From assembly GCF_002891535.1 (NCBI RefSeq), contig NZ_PDZR01000014.1, positions 36,946 to 100,945 on the forward strand: a DNA stretch of 64,000 bases, read 5' to 3'. Within the stretch, counting starts at the first letter, position 1. Each line of letters opens with the position of its first letter. The stretch is from Methylocella silvestris. Its GTDB lineage: Bacteria > Pseudomonadota > Alphaproteobacteria > Rhizobiales > Beijerinckiaceae. Below, piece after piece: positions 21,474 to 31,522 of this stretch. The position numbers and the translations under genes are program-made. The notes beneath the pieces were generated by a model. The model was given only the letters and a program-made list of their open reading frames with translations. It was not told where the DNA came from and ran no database searches.

Positions 21474-21569
21474 GTCGCGCAATCAGGATCCGCCTTGCCG
21501 CCGAAAGCGTGACAGCGTCAACGCCATGCAACGCGGCCCGTCAAATCGGGCTGGGTCGCGCCGGACGCC

Positions 21570-22367
21570 TCAAGGCGTCCGGTCCAGAGCCCCTGCCGCC
21601 CTCGCAAACGTTTCATCGAAGGAATAGCCGGCGCCGCGCACCGTGCGGATCGGATCGCGTTCGCCCGGCGCCGTCAGCGCCTTGCGCAGCCGGCCGACAT
21701 GGACGTCGACTGTCCGCTCGTCGATTTCGGCCGAAAGCCCCCAGACGCTGTCAAGTAACTGGGCGCGCGAGAAGACGCGGCCCGGGCGCTCCATCAGATG
21801 CTCCAGCAGGCGGAATTCGGTCGGGCCGAGATGCACATCCCGGCCGGTGCGGCGAACGCGCCAGTTCTGCCGGTCGAGTTCGAGATCGCCCGCCGACAGC
21901 ACGGCGGCGACGCGATCCGGCCGCGCGCGGCGGAGCAGCGAGCGCACCCGCGCCATCAGCTCGGGCACGGAGAAGGGCTTGACGACATAATCGTCGGCGC
22001 CGATGGAAAGGCCGCGGACGCGCTCGCTCTCCTCGCCGCGCGCGGTGAGCATGATGACCGGCAGGCTGCGCGTCGCCTCCCGCGCCCGCATGCGGCGACA
22101 GATCTCAAGGCCCGACACGCCCGGCAGCATCCAGTCGAGAATGACGAGATCAGGCATGGTCTCGCTGAGCCTGATTTCAGCCTCGTCGCCGCGCTCGACG
22201 CGATCGACGACGAAACCCTCGGCTTCAAGATTATAGGCAAGCAACATGCTCAGCGCCGCTTCATCCTCGACGATGAGGATGCGCGGAGCCGGCGTTGGCG
22301 AAAGACCGCGGGCGGCGCCCGGCCGGCCGTCGGTTTTGCTGTCAGCGTTGGCGTGGATATCGCTCAT
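21570..22367 (-). CDS. phoB: phosphate regulon response regulator
   Basis: 265-residue OmpR/PhoB regulator: receiver domain (about 28-142) with phospho-acceptor Asp in VILDWMLPG, and a C-terminal winged helix (about 165-255) with RTVDVHVGRLRKAL. When phosphorylated by PhoR it binds Pho boxes. An N-terminal extension of about 25 residues precedes the receiver. ATG 22367 is chosen; the longer open frame lacks similarity. It lies 4 bp after phoU and is the last gene of the locus. Confidence 0.94.
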   Translation of the reverse strand: MSDIHANADSKTDGRPGAARGLSPTPAPRILIVEDEAALSMLLAYNLEAEGFVVDRVERGDEAEIRLSETMPDLVILDWMLPGVSGLEICRRMRAREATRSLPVIMLTARGEESERVRGLSIGADDYVVKPFSVPELMARVRSLLRRARPDRVAAVLSAGDLELDRQNWRVRRTGRDVHLGPTEFRLLEHLMERPGRVFSRAQLLDSVWGLSAEIDERTVDVHVGRLRKALTAPGERDPIRTVRGAGYSFDETFARAAGALDRTP

Positions 22368-22371
22368 GGGA

Positions 22372-23082
22372 TCACTTTGCAGCTGGCGGGTCGGACAGAA
22401 TGCTGCGGCCCTTCGGCCGGTCGGTCGGCATCGTCTCGCCACTGACGAGATAGACGACGGTTTCGGCGATGTTGGTCGCATGATCGCCGATGCGCTCGAT
22501 GTTTTTCGAGCAGAACAGGAGATGCGCGCAAAAGGAGATATTGCGCGGATCCTCCATCATGAAGGTCAAGAGGTCGCGGAAGACGGAATCCTCAAGCGAA
22601 TCGAGGTCCGCGTCATAGGTCCAGACCTCCCGGGCTCTGGCGATATCGCGCTCGGCATAGGAATCGAGCACGTCCTTCAACAGGATCGCGGCGCTTTCCT
22701 GCATCGATTTGAGCCCGATGATGGCGCGCGGAATGCGCACGTCGCCGGCGATCTTGATGGCGCGCTTGGCGATGTTCTTGGCGAGATCGCCGACGCGCTC
22801 GAGATCGTTCGAAATCCGGATAGTCGCGATGATTTCGCGTAGGTCCACGGCGAGCGGCTGGCGGCGGGCGATCGTCAAAATAGCCTGCTCCTCGATCTCG
22901 CGCTGGAGCATGTCGAGGCGCGGATCGGTGGCGATTGTCTGATTGGCGAGCTGCACGTCGAAATCGCCGAGCGCGTCCATGGCGTCGGCCAGCATTTTCT
23001 CAGCTATGCCGCCCATTTCGGCGATCTTCTGGCCGAGCCCCTCGAGTTCCTTGTCGTAAGCTTTGACAATATGATCGGCCAT
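22372..23082 (-). CDS. phoU: phosphate transport system regulatory protein
   Basis: 236-residue all-helical protein with two PhoU repeats, each carrying the metal-binding E/D-x-x-x-D style motifs (RVGDLAKNIAKRAI and RIGDHATNIAETV). It represses PhoR signalling when phosphate is plentiful by linking the Pst transporter to the kinase. Separated from pstB by 84 bp and from phoB by 4 bp, in the standard order. Confidence 0.95.
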   Translation of the reverse strand: MADHIVKAYDKELEGLGQKIAEMGGIAEKMLADAMDALGDFDVQLANQTIATDPRLDMLQREIEEQAILTIARRQPLAVDLREIIATIRISNDLERVGDLAKNIAKRAIKIAGDVRIPRAIIGLKSMQESAAILLKDVLDSYAERDIARAREVWTYDADLDSLEDSVFRDLLTFMMEDPRNISFCAHLLFCSKNIERIGDHATNIAETVVYLVSGETMPTDRPKGRSILSDPPAAK

Positions 23083-23166
23083 TGCATTTGCCTCGAAGCT
23101 CTGGTCTTGCCAGCGAAGCGGAGACCGGTTCGCGTCAGCACAATTCGCTAAAATACCCGTGAAAGA

Positions 23167-23949
23167 TCAGCCGAACCGGCCGGTGATATAGTTTTGTGTC
23201 TGTTTCTTGTCTGGCTGCGTGAAGATGTGGGTCGTCATGCCAAATTCTATCAATTCGCCAAGGTACATAAAGGCTGTGTGGTCGGAGACGCGCGCCGCCT
23301 GCTGCATATTGTGGGTGACGATGGCGATCGTGTAGCTCGTTTTCAATTCGTCGATCAGCTCCTCGATCTTCGCCGTCGAGATCGGGTCGAGCGCCGAGCA
23401 CGGCTCGTCGAGCAGGATGACTTCGGGCTCGATCGCGACGGTGCGAGCAATGCACAGGCGCTGCTGTTGTCCGCCGGAGAGAGAGAGCCCGGAAGCTTTG
23501 AGCTTGTCTTTGACCTCGCCCCAGAGCGCGGCGCTGGTCAGCGCCGCCTCGACCCTGTCATCAAGCTCCGACTTGCCGATTTTTTCATAAAGCTTGATGC
23601 CGAAAGCAATGTTGTCATAGATCGACATCGGAAACGGCGTCGGCTTTTGAAACACCATGCCGACCCGGGCGCGCAGCAGGTTGACATCGACGTCGGGCCT
23701 TAGAATATTCTGACCGTCGAGGACGACTTCGCCAGTCGCGCGCTGCTGCGGATAAAGATCGTACATCCGGTTAAGCACGCGCAGCAGCGTGGACTTACCG
23801 CAGCCGGACGGCCCGATAAAAGACGTCACCCTATTGGCGTAGAGCGGCAGGCTGACGCTCTTCAGCGCGAGATTATCGCCATAATAGAAATTCAGATCCC
23901 GGATCGAGACCTTCTGTCGCAAATTGGCGATGGCGCTTGTCGTCGTCAT
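23167..23949 (-). CDS. pstB: phosphate ABC transporter ATP-binding protein
   Basis: 260-residue ABC ATPase of the high-affinity phosphate importer. Walker [11 protein letters not shown]-loop [14 protein letters not shown], signature LSGGQQQR and Walker [14 protein letters not shown] are intact. ATG 23949 is chosen; the frame is open further upstream but without similarity. Its start overlaps the pstA stop by 4 bp. Confidence 0.96.
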   Translation of the reverse strand: MTTTSAIANLRQKVSIRDLNFYYGDNLALKSVSLPLYANRVTSFIGPSGCGKSTLLRVLNRMYDLYPQQRATGEVVLDGQNILRPDVDVNLLRARVGMVFQKPTPFPMSIYDNIAFGIKLYEKIGKSELDDRVEAALTSAALWGEVKDKLKASGLSLSGGQQQRLCIARTVAIEPEVILLDEPCSALDPISTAKIEELIDELKTSYTIAIVTHNMQQAARVSDHTAFMYLGELIEFGMTTHIFTQPDKKQTQNYITGRFG

Positions 23950-24785
23950 TTGTCGGTCCTTTGCGCGCCAAGCGCCCGCGCGCCGATCGACAGCGCGAGC
24001 ACGGCGAAAGTGATGAGGAGGGCGCCGGTCCAGGCCAGCTGCTGCCATTCCTTGTAAGGGCTCAGCGCAAACTGGAAGATGACGACCGGAAGCGTCGCCA
24101 TCGGCGCATTGAGATTGGTGCTGAAGAACTGGTTGTTCAGCGCCGTGAAAAGCAGGGGCGCGGTCTCGCCGCTGACGCGGGCGACGGCGAGAAGCACGCC
24201 GGTGATGAGCCCCGCGCGGGCGGCGCGATAGGCGACCTTGCCGATCACGAGCGAGCGCGGAAATCCGAGCGCCGAGGCCGCCTCGCGCAGCGTATTGGGG
24301 ACAAGAAGCAGCATGTCCTCCGTGGTGCGGACGACCACCGGAACGACGATCACGGCCAGCGCGAAAGCGCCCGCATAGCCCGAGAAATGCTTCGCTTGCG
24401 CGACCAGCGCCTCATAGACGAACAGGCCGATGACGATCGAGGGCGCGCTGAGGAGAATGTCGTTGATGAAGCGGACGATGAAGGTGAGCTTCGAATGACG
24501 GCCGTATTCGGCCATATAGGTGCCGGCGAGCATGCCGAGCGGCGTGCCGATGAGAACCCCAAGAAATGTGACTATCAGACTGCCGACGATTGCGTTGAGG
24601 AGGCCGCCCGACTCTCCCGGAGGCGGCGTCATCTGCGTGAAGATCGCCGGCGAGAGCCCGCCGAACCCCTGAATGAGGAGATCGATCAGGATCACGACGA
24701 GCCAGGCGAGGCCAAAGAAGGCCGAGGCGTAGCAAAGCCCAATATAAATCGCATTGGTGCGGCGGCGGCTGGCGTAAAGCGACAT
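23946..24785 (-). CDS. pstA: phosphate ABC transporter permease PstA
   Basis: 279-residue inner-membrane permease with six predicted helices and the binding-protein-dependent EAA loop ([13 protein letters not shown]) that contacts PstB. Forms the channel with PstC. Three bases separate it from pstC and it overlaps pstB, so the three are coupled. Confidence 0.95.
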   Translation of the reverse strand: MSLYASRRRTNAIYIGLCYASAFFGLAWLVVILIDLLIQGFGGLSPAIFTQMTPPPGESGGLLNAIVGSLIVTFLGVLIGTPLGMLAGTYMAEYGRHSKLTFIVRFINDILLSAPSIVIGLFVYEALVAQAKHFSGYAGAFALAVIVVPVVVRTTEDMLLLVPNTLREAASALGFPRSLVIGKVAYRAARAGLITGVLLAVARVSGETAPLLFTALNNQFFSTNLNAPMATLPVVIFQFALSPYKEWQQLAWTGALLITFAVLALSIGARALGAQRTDK

Positions 24786-24788
24786 GGA

Positions 24789-25793
24789 TCAGCTCCCCGC
24801 CTGACGTTCGAGCCGCATCAACAGATAGCGGGCGATCGCGAGGATGATGAACGTAATCAGAAACAGGATCAGGCCAAGCGCGATCAGCGAGGACGTATAG
24901 AGATCGCCAACGGCTTCCGTGAATTCATTGGCGATGCTGGCGGAGATCGTCGTTCCGGGCGCGAGCAGGGATTCTGAAATGCGGTGGGCGTTGCCGATGA
25001 CGAAGGTCACCGCCATTGTCTCGCCAAGCGCGCGGCCAAGACCGAGCATCACGCCGCCAATAACGCCGACCCGTGTGTAGGGAATGACGATCGCGTGGAT
25101 CACTTCCCATGTGGTGCAGCCGCAGCCATAGGCGGCCTCCTTCAGCACCGCCGGAACAGTCTCGAACACATCGCGCGAGATCGAGGCGACGAAAGGCAGC
25201 ACCATGATGGCGAGGATGAAACCGGCGGTCAGGATGCCGATGCCATAGGGCGGTCCCGCAAACAACGAGGACAGCACCGGGATGTTGGCGGAAGCATCGA
25301 TCAGCGCCGGCTGCACATATTTCTGCAGGAAGGGCGCTAGGACGAACAGGCCCCAGATGCCATAGATGATCGAGGGAATTCCGGCGAGCAGCTCGATTGC
25401 GATGCCGACCGGCCGCCGCAACGGAACGGGACAAAGCTCGGTCAGGAAGATGGCGACGCCGATCCCGATCGGAGCGGCGATCAGCATGGCGATCGCGGCG
25501 GTGACGAGCGTGCCATAGATCGGCGCGAGGGCGCCGAACTGCTCCGTGACCGGGTTCCATTTTTCGGTGGTGAAGAAAGCGAAGCCAAAAGTCGAAAGGG
25601 CCGGAATCGAGCCGATGACCAGGGAGGCGATGACGCCGCCAAGGATCAGCAGCACGGTCAGAGCCGCGCCCATGGTGATGAAATGGAATGATTTGTCCTG
25701 CAGCCGCAGCCAGTTCAGGACGCGAAGCTTGTCCTGCGCCTTGGCGGAGGGAACGTCTTCGAGGGCGACGTCAACCAATGTTTTTCTCCGCAT
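24789..25793 (-). CDS. pstC: phosphate ABC transporter permease PstC
   Basis: 334-residue permease. After an N-terminal cytoplasmic segment of about 40 residues come six helices and the EAA loop LKEAAYGCGCTTWEVI. Partner of PstA in the phosphate channel. Preceded by a 90-bp gap from pstS that holds a very stable hairpin. Confidence 0.95.
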   Translation of the reverse strand: MRRKTLVDVALEDVPSAKAQDKLRVLNWLRLQDKSFHFITMGAALTVLLILGGVIASLVIGSIPALSTFGFAFFTTEKWNPVTEQFGALAPIYGTLVTAAIAMLIAAPIGIGVAIFLTELCPVPLRRPVGIAIELLAGIPSIIYGIWGLFVLAPFLQKYVQPALIDASANIPVLSSLFAGPPYGIGILTAGFILAIMVLPFVASISRDVFETVPAVLKEAAYGCGCTTWEVIHAIVIPYTRVGVIGGVMLGLGRALGETMAVTFVIGNAHRISESLLAPGTTISASIANEFTEAVGDLYTSSLIALGLILFLITFIILAIARYLLMRLERQAGS

Positions 25794-25840
25794 CGCCTGG
25801 TCGCGCTTTGGTCATTTCGTCTTTTGCGCCGCTGTGTGAT

Positions 25841-25868
25841 CTGCCGCGGCGCCGAAGCGCCGCGGCAG
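25841..25868 (-). promoter_or_regulatory. intercistronic hairpin between pstS and pstC
   Basis: Perfect 12-bp stem (CTGCCGCGGCGC / GCGCCGCGGCAG) closed by a TTCG tetraloop on the transcribed minus strand, 15 bp after the pstS stop. There is no following T run, so it is more likely an mRNA-stabilising or partial-attenuation element that lets pstS be made in excess over the permease genes. Confidence 0.65.
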
Positions 25869-25883
25869 TTTGGAGCGTTGAAA

Positions 25884-26927
25884 TCAGTTGATCAGCGCCT
25901 TGCCGTCCGGTCCCTTGATGTCGGCGGCCCAGGTCGCCCGGACGAGCTTGATGAGCGGCTCGGGCAGCGGGATATAATCCAGATCTTCAGCCGCCTTGGC
26001 GCCCTTGTTGAAGGCCCAGGAGAAGAACTTCAGCGCCTCCCCCGCTGCAGCGGCGTCCGTCGGCTGCTTCTGCATCAGAATGAAGGTCGCCGCCGTGATC
26101 GGCCAGGACTGCGCGCCCGGCTGGTCGGTCAGAATCTGGTAGTATCCGGGCGCATGCGCCCAGTCGGCGTTGGCCGCGGCGGCCTGGAAGCTCGGCACGG
26201 TCGGCGTAACGGCGGTCCCCGCGTGATTGACAAGCTTTGTCGTCGTCATCTTGTTCTGTTTGGCATAGGCATATTCGACATAGCCGATCGCGCCCTTGGT
26301 CTGGATCACGTTGTTGGCGACGCCTTCATTGCCCTTGGCGCCGATGCCCGCTGGCCACTCGACTGCAGTCGCCTCGCCGACCTTCGCCTTCCAGTCCGGC
26401 GAAATCTTGGAGAGATAATTGGTGAAATTAAAGGTGGTGCCGGAGCCGTCCGAACGATGCACGATGGCGATCGCGGTGGCCGGCAGTTTGAGTCCGGGAT
26501 TGAGTTTCTGGATCGCCGGATCGTCCCAGGTCTTAACGGAGCCAAGGAAGATGTTGGCCAGCGTCGGTCCGTCCAGGGTCAGCTGGCCGTCGCTGATTCC
26601 CTCGAGATTGACGACGGGAACGATGCCGCCGATGACCATCGGCCATTGCGCGAGGCCGGCGGTTGCGAGTTCGTCAGCCTTCAGCGGCGCGTCGGTGGCG
26701 CCGAAGGTGACGGTGTTCGCCTTGATCTGCTTGACGCCGCCGCCTGAACCGATCGACTGATAATTGAGGCCGTTGCCGGTCTCGGTCTTATAGGCCGCGG
26801 CCCATTTGGCGTAGATCGGATAGGGGAAGGTCGCGCCGGCGCCGGTGATATCGGCCGCCGCGACGGGAGCGGCGGCAAGACCGACGACGGCCGCCACGAT
26901 CGCTGATCGCAGGAACGGAAAATTCAT
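25884..26927 (-). CDS. pstS: phosphate ABC transporter substrate-binding protein
   Basis: 347-residue periplasmic phosphate-binding protein with a signal peptide (residues 1-24, cleavage after VAAA). Phosphate-contact motifs [11 protein letters not shown] near the mature N-terminus, SGGGVKQ and [12 protein letters not shown] are present. First gene of pstSCAB-phoU-phoB; transcribed from a Pho-box promoter located about 170 bp upstream. Confidence 0.96.
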   Translation of the reverse strand: MNFPFLRSAIVAAVVGLAAAPVAAADITGAGATFPYPIYAKWAAAYKTETGNGLNYQSIGSGGGVKQIKANTVTFGATDAPLKADELATAGLAQWPMVIGGIVPVVNLEGISDGQLTLDGPTLANIFLGSVKTWDDPAIQKLNPGLKLPATAIAIVHRSDGSGTTFNFTNYLSKISPDWKAKVGEATAVEWPAGIGAKGNEGVANNVIQTKGAIGYVEYAYAKQNKMTTTKLVNHAGTAVTPTVPSFQAAAANADWAHAPGYYQILTDQPGAQSWPITAATFILMQKQPTDAAAAGEALKFFSWAFNKGAKAAEDLDYIPLPEPLIKLVRATWAADIKGPDGKALIN

Positions 26928-27087
26928 GAAACGCCTCTTTCGAACAGACGGTGATGCGCGGGCTCGTCGGCGCCCGCACGTTTGCTGCGGGCTGTCAGGG
27001 GCGATCGCTTGATCGAGCGCCGCAGCGTAAGCCGGCAGGATTAGGTTCCCCGGCCCACGCTCTCTAATCGGCCGAGGCTCGTTATTT

Positions 27088-27116
27088 ATGAAGCTTGCAT
27101 GACAGATTGATGACAG
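27088..27116 (-). promoter_or_regulatory. Pho box of the pst operon
   Basis: Minus strand carries CTGTCAT, 4 nt, CTGTCAT, 4 nt, GCTTCAT: two exact and one degenerate PhoB half-site repeated with an 11-bp period. It lies between phoR and pstS and points toward pstS. Confidence 0.85.
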
Positions 27117-27178
27117 CGGTCATCGGCCGGGCCGATTTTTTGCCCCGGCTTGCCGCGCGGACCGGATGCAGGGCGCCT

Positions 27179-28267
27179 TTATCCCGCTCTGTTGCGGGGC
27201 GGCGGCTGCAGCGGCAGGGTGACCACGCAGGTCGTCCCCTGCCCCGGATGCGAGTCGATGGCAAGACGCCCGCGATGGCGCGCGACAATATGTTTGACGA
27301 TGGCGAGGCCGAGCCCTGTGCCGCCTTTGGCCCGGCTCGCGCCGGCGTCGACGCGATAAAAGCGCTCTGTCAGCCGCGGCAGATGCTCGGGCGCGATGCC
27401 GGCGCCGAAATCGCGCACGCTGAGCACGCATTGGCGCTCCTGCGCGACAAGCGAGATCTCGACCTTGCGCTGCCCCTCTGGAGCTTCGCTCGCGCCATAT
27501 TTGATGGCGTTCTCAACAAGATTTTCGACGACGCGCAACAATTCGTCGCGGTCGCCCGGCACGATGACGCCGGCGGTTTCGACCGTGAACTCGACCTCGG
27601 AGTCCTGCGCCAGCGGGGTCAGCGTGTCGGCGATGTGGCGCACGATCGCCGCCATATCGACAGGGCTTTGCGGCAGAAGATGAAGATGCTGCTCGATTCG
27701 CGACAGCGAGAGCAGATCGTCGACGAGGCGCGTCATGCGCCGCGCCTGCTCGCCCATGATTTTCAGAAATTTCTCGCGCGCAGCGGCGTCCTCGCGCGCG
27801 GGGCCCTGCAAAGTCTCGACGAAACCCAGCAGCGATGCGAGGGGGGTGCGCAGCTCATGGCTGGCGTTGGCGACGAAATCGACCCGCATCCGTTCGACGC
27901 GACGCGATTCGGAAAGATCGCGCAGGCTGAGAATCATTGATTGCGCGCCGGACTGCCAATCCCAGGCGGCGACATGGAGTTCGAGAAAGCGCTCGACCGG
28001 CACCCGCTCGAGCCATGTCGCGCGCTCCTGATGGCCGGAGGCGCGCGCCCGGGCGAGGCAATCGAACACATCCGGCGCCCGTAGACCGCGTGCGAGCAAA
28101 AGGTCGGGGCGCAAGGCAGGAAACAGCGCGCGCGCTGGCGCGTTGAGGGCGATGACGCGATCGTTCTGGTCGATGACGATCGCGGCTTCAGGCAGCGCGT
28201 CGATGAGCCCGGCGACGATGGCGCGATCGCGCGCCGGCATGTCGATCGCCTGCGCGCTTGCCCTCAT
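27179..28267 (-). CDS. phoR: phosphate regulon sensor histidine kinase PhoR-like, no membrane segment
   Basis: 362-residue kinase: PAS domain (about 20-110), HisKA with the phospho-acceptor His in FVANASHELRTPL (about 139), and a HATPase domain with N box NLVENAIKYG, G1 DFGAGI, F box and G2 GGTGLGLAIV. It should phosphorylate PhoB. Unlike most PhoR proteins, no N-terminal transmembrane helix is visible, so it looks cytosolic. ATG 28267 is chosen over an earlier TTG (28,285). Followed by the Pho box and pstS. Confidence 0.9.
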   Translation of the reverse strand: MRASAQAIDMPARDRAIVAGLIDALPEAAIVIDQNDRVIALNAPARALFPALRPDLLLARGLRAPDVFDCLARARASGHQERATWLERVPVERFLELHVAAWDWQSGAQSMILSLRDLSESRRVERMRVDFVANASHELRTPLASLLGFVETLQGPAREDAAAREKFLKIMGEQARRMTRLVDDLLSLSRIEQHLHLLPQSPVDMAAIVRHIADTLTPLAQDSEVEFTVETAGVIVPGDRDELLRVVENLVENAIKYGASEAPEGQRKVEISLVAQERQCVLSVRDFGAGIAPEHLPRLTERFYRVDAGASRAKGGTGLGLAIVKHIVARHRGRLAIDSHPGQGTTCVVTLPLQPPPRNRAG

Positions 28268-28428
28268 CGGCGCGAACCTACGCAAAGGACCCGCCGGCGG
28301 AGAGCGCCTGATCTCGCATTCGTCATTGGCAAGCCCTCCTGTCCCGCCAGCTCCAGCCGCGACGGCAATCGAGAGAGCGAAGCAAAATCATGCTTCAGTT
28401 TTACGACGACTTCAAACTGCGGCGGCGA

Positions 28429-29568
28429 TCAATCGAGATCGTCGAGCTGCCGTCCGGAGCGATCCATCGCCTCGCGCAAGCTTTTCCAGCGCCGGAACGC
28501 CTCATGCGCCCCGAGCATGGCGAGCGCCAGGATAAACGGCCCAAGATAATAAATGGCGCGAAACAGCAGCAGGGAAGCGAGCATCTGCTCCTGCGCGACG
28601 CCAGGCACGGCCTTCAGCATCGTCGCCTCGAAAACGCCGATGCCGCCCGGAGCGTTGCTGGCGACGCCAAGAATGGCGGCGAACACATAAGTCGCCGCGA
28701 AGGCGATGAAGTCGATGTGGCTCTCCTGCGGCAGCAGCACATAGAGGACGCCCGCTGCGGCGCATTGGTCGATCACGCCAAGCACGATCTGACCGACCGA
28801 CAGGCTGAAGCCCGGCAGTTGCAGACGAAAGCCCTGGATGCGCACCTTGCGCCGACGCAGCGAGACCCACACCAGATAAAACAGCAGGCCGCCGAAGAGG
28901 CCGGCGCCAATCAATATGTTGAGAGCGGGGGTGAGATGATTGATGGCGCTGACCGTCTCGGCGCGCAGCATCAAACCCACCGCGAGGACGAATATCATGC
29001 CGAACCAGAAGGTGACGCCGGCGATCAGGGTAAGGCTCGCCACCTTGCTCGCCGAAAGCCCCACCTGCGAATAGATCCAGTAGCGCACCGTGCCGGCCGT
29101 GATTAGCGGGAAGCCCAGCACGAAGGAGATTGCATAGCTGGTGAAGGAGGCGAGCGCGGTCGTCGCATAGGCGATGCGCGCGCGGATCTGGCGCAGCGCG
29201 AGGGCGTCATAGCCAGTCAGGGTCAGGAAGGACACGCCCGTCAACGCCATCGCCATGGCGATCTGATCATTGCCCGTGGCCGCGATCGCCTGGCGCAAAT
29301 CGCCAAGATTGACGGCCGACAAGGTCCGCACCAGGACGTAAATCGAAAAGATGGCGATAAGGACGCTAAAGCCCGCGGCGATCTTCTTGCCGATCGAGCG
29401 CCGCCGATGGATGGCTTCGCGCGCGAGGGCCATGGCCGATTTCTGCAAGGGGGCCTCATCTTCGGGAGACGCCTCGTCAGCCAAAGCAGCTGCGCCGCGC
29501 GCGCGGGGCCGCGAACGCGCCCTATCCAAAAGTGCCTGATTCAAAATCCGATCCCTGTGGCCGCTCAA
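28429..29568 (-). CDS. lysylphosphatidylglycerol synthase-type / YbhN-like membrane protein
   Basis: 379 residues with a basic cytoplasmic N-terminus (about 1-60) and seven or eight transmembrane helices. It matches the flippase part of MprF (LPG_synthase_TM, UPF0104/YbhN), including the TAGTVRYWIYSQVGLS and ASNAPGGIGVFEATML motifs; the soluble aminoacyl-transfer domain of full MprF is missing. Related stand-alone proteins probably move lipids across the inner membrane. Start is uncertain: TTG 29568 has a GGGGA site upstream, ATG 29433 would drop the N-terminal 45 residues. Confidence 0.82.
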   Translation of the reverse strand: MSGHRDRILNQALLDRARSRPRARGAAALADEASPEDEAPLQKSAMALAREAIHRRRSIGKKIAAGFSVLIAIFSIYVLVRTLSAVNLGDLRQAIAATGNDQIAMAMALTGVSFLTLTGYDALALRQIRARIAYATTALASFTSYAISFVLGFPLITAGTVRYWIYSQVGLSASKVASLTLIAGVTFWFGMIFVLAVGLMLRAETVSAINHLTPALNILIGAGLFGGLLFYLVWVSLRRRKVRIQGFRLQLPGFSLSVGQIVLGVIDQCAAAGVLYVLLPQESHIDFIAFAATYVFAAILGVASNAPGGIGVFEATMLKAVPGVAQEQMLASLLLFRAIYYLGPFILALAMLGAHEAFRRWKSLREAMDRSGRQLDDLD

Positions 29569-30195
29569 TAAATCGTTAAATCCCCGTGATGAGGCGCTCG
29601 ATCAGGGTGAAGCCGCATCGGGCGGGTTCGAGGTTCGGACCGATGACTCATGAACACGGCGATTGCGCGTCACGCCAAACAAATCTTGCGACAAAATTGG
29701 TTCACAACGTGATCTTCTCGCAAAAAAATCCGCCAATTGGCGAACGCCTGCCTAGAAAATCCGCTCTTCGCAAGACCGTTCCGTGCCGTCAAGCCGGAAC
29801 GACCCGTTTTTGGACGATCCCTGACGCCTTTCATTAACGTTCGCGCAAGTCTTCCGCGCCTAGCTTTGAGGGGTCGGCCACGGCGCGGCGCAAATTCCCG
29901 CTCCGTAACCTGCGACGAATCAAAGCTCCGATGGGCCGCGCGAAAAAGCGAATGTTTACGCAAATTCATGAAATCGTGACTGGTTTTGGCCTTGTAAAAC
30001 GAAAGCGGGCGCAAAAGTGAGGCAGTCCGGCGCTCAGATGAAACAAATCGCACAGCGCGGCAGGCGGAAAGCGGGTTCGATAGCAAGGGTCAAGACTTGG
30101 ACAGGACCATTCAATCGGGCTCCGGCGTTTAGCTTCAGCCTTGGGAATTTTGTCAGCATCGCGGAACACCGCCTCAAATCAAGCGAGTTAAATTG
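29569..30195. other. 627-bp non-coding divergent region
   Basis: Lies between two divergently read genes. More AT-rich than its neighbours from about 29,650 on. A GTTCCG / CGGAAC inverted repeat followed by a short T run sits at about 29,778-29,816, but I cannot assign it. No gene supported. Confidence 0.4.
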
Positions 30196-30387
30196 ATGAT
30201 TCAGCAAGAAAAGGCTCAAGACACTCAAGCGTCCCAGGGTCCGGCGCGCGATCTTTTGTCGAGACTATATCGCGAAATCGGCATTTCCGCTGTCGCCGCC
30301 GCGCTTGAATCAAACAAGCGCATCAAGGCGAAACCAGCCGACGCCGGACAGAATCCGGCGGTGATCCGCGATGAGAAAGCGGCCTGA
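30196..30387 (+). CDS. small hypothetical protein
   Basis: 63-residue protein with an amphipathic central segment (LLSRLYREIGISAVAAALE, about 22-40), no signal peptide and no cysteine. I recall similar short proteins ending in this motif in Rhizobiales, but have no function for it. ATG 30196 is preferred over a TTG three bases earlier. The codon choice (GC third positions) is like that of real genes nearby. The 100 bp to the next gene hold nothing clear. Confidence 0.5.
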   Translation: MIQQEKAQDTQASQGPARDLLSRLYREIGISAVAAALESNKRIKAKPADAGQNPAVIRDEKAA

Positions 30388-30487
30388 CCAGGGCTGCTCG
30401 ATCTTTGGCTCTCGGCCACGCTATGCGCCGTATGCGGCCTGCGGCCCGAGGTTTGGCTCCGGGCGCGGTTTACGGTAAGGTTGCGGC

Positions 30488-31399
30488 ATGACTCGCATCA
30501 GCCGCCGGCTATTCTTGCAAACCGCTGGCGGCGCCGCTTGGGCGACGACGGGATTTGGCTCCTACGCTTTCGCGTTTGAGCCGGGGTTTCGTTTGCAGGT
30601 AACGCCCTATCACGTCGATCCGCCCGGCTGGCCGGCTGATTTGCAGCTACGCGCTGTCCTCATCGCCGACATTCACGCCTGCGAGCCTTTCATGTCCGCC
30701 GCGCGGATCCGTTCGATCGCCGAACTCGCCAACGCGCTTCAACCGGACATCGTCTTCCTCCTCGGAGATTACAGCGGCGGCCACAATTTCGTCACCGGGC
30801 CGGTCATGCCGGACCAATGGGGCGAGGCGCTGTCCATCTTGAACGCGCCGCTTGGCGCCTATGCTGTGCTTGGCAATCATGACTGGTTGCATGGTCCGCT
30901 TCCGAGCATGCCGGCCGACGACGCGGCGGGCGTGCGCAGCGCTCTTGCCGCCGCCCATATCAAAGTGCTCGAAAACGACGCGGTGCGCCTTGCAAAGGAC
31001 GGTCATCCTTTCTGGGTCGCCGGGCTCGGCGACCAGGTGGCGGGTCCTGCGGGCCATAGCGGCGGCGTCGACGATCTGCCTGGCACGCTGTCCAAAATCA
31101 CCGACGCCGCGCCGGCGATCATGCTGGCGCATGAACCCTTCGTCTTCAAGCGCATGCCGGACCGGGTGGCGTTGACGCTGAGCGGTCATACCCATGGCGG
31201 CCAGGTCAACATCGCCTTTGTGCAGGATCGTTATGCGCGGGTGTTCAAGGATCTCGTCTACGGCCACATCGTCGAAAACAACCGTCATCTCATCATCTCG
31301 GGCGGTCTTGGCACCTCGCATGCGCCGATCCGCTTCATGCGCCCGCCCGAACTTGTCGAGGTCACGATCGGGCGCGCGCCGCTCGGCGCCGGCTCCTGA
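30488..31399 (+). CDS. Tat-exported calcineurin-like metallophosphoesterase
   Basis: 303 residues. The N-terminus has a twin-arginine signal (SRRLFLQ then a hydrophobic stretch to about residue 30). All metallophosphoesterase motifs are present: ADIHACE (about 58), LGDYSGG, LGNHDWLHG (about 140), and GHTHGGQVN (about 235). It resembles the YkuE/YaeI group of membrane-surface phosphoesterases. Substrate unknown, perhaps a lipid phosphate. Not in an evident operon; the HDAC-like gene follows 123 bp later in the same direction. Confidence 0.88.
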   Translation: MTRISRRLFLQTAGGAAWATTGFGSYAFAFEPGFRLQVTPYHVDPPGWPADLQLRAVLIADIHACEPFMSAARIRSIAELANALQPDIVFLLGDYSGGHNFVTGPVMPDQWGEALSILNAPLGAYAVLGNHDWLHGPLPSMPADDAAGVRSALAAAHIKVLENDAVRLAKDGHPFWVAGLGDQVAGPAGHSGGVDDLPGTLSKITDAAPAIMLAHEPFVFKRMPDRVALTLSGHTHGGQVNIAFVQDRYARVFKDLVYGHIVENNRHLIISGGLGTSHAPIRFMRPPELVEVTIGRAPLGAGS

Positions 31400-31522
31400 G
31401 TCGGTTTAGCGGCTCTTGCGGCAAGTTTTCATAGACACCGTTTGTTGCAGGCAATATTGGGAGTTTTACCCTTCGCTGCGCGCGATTTGTGCAGCGCAAC
31501 CAAAAACATAGCGAGCCGCCCC

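Noticed and set aside
29778..29816. GGAAC-containing inverted repeat as an EcfG-type promoter
   Set aside because: No CGTT element at the needed 16-17 bp distance.
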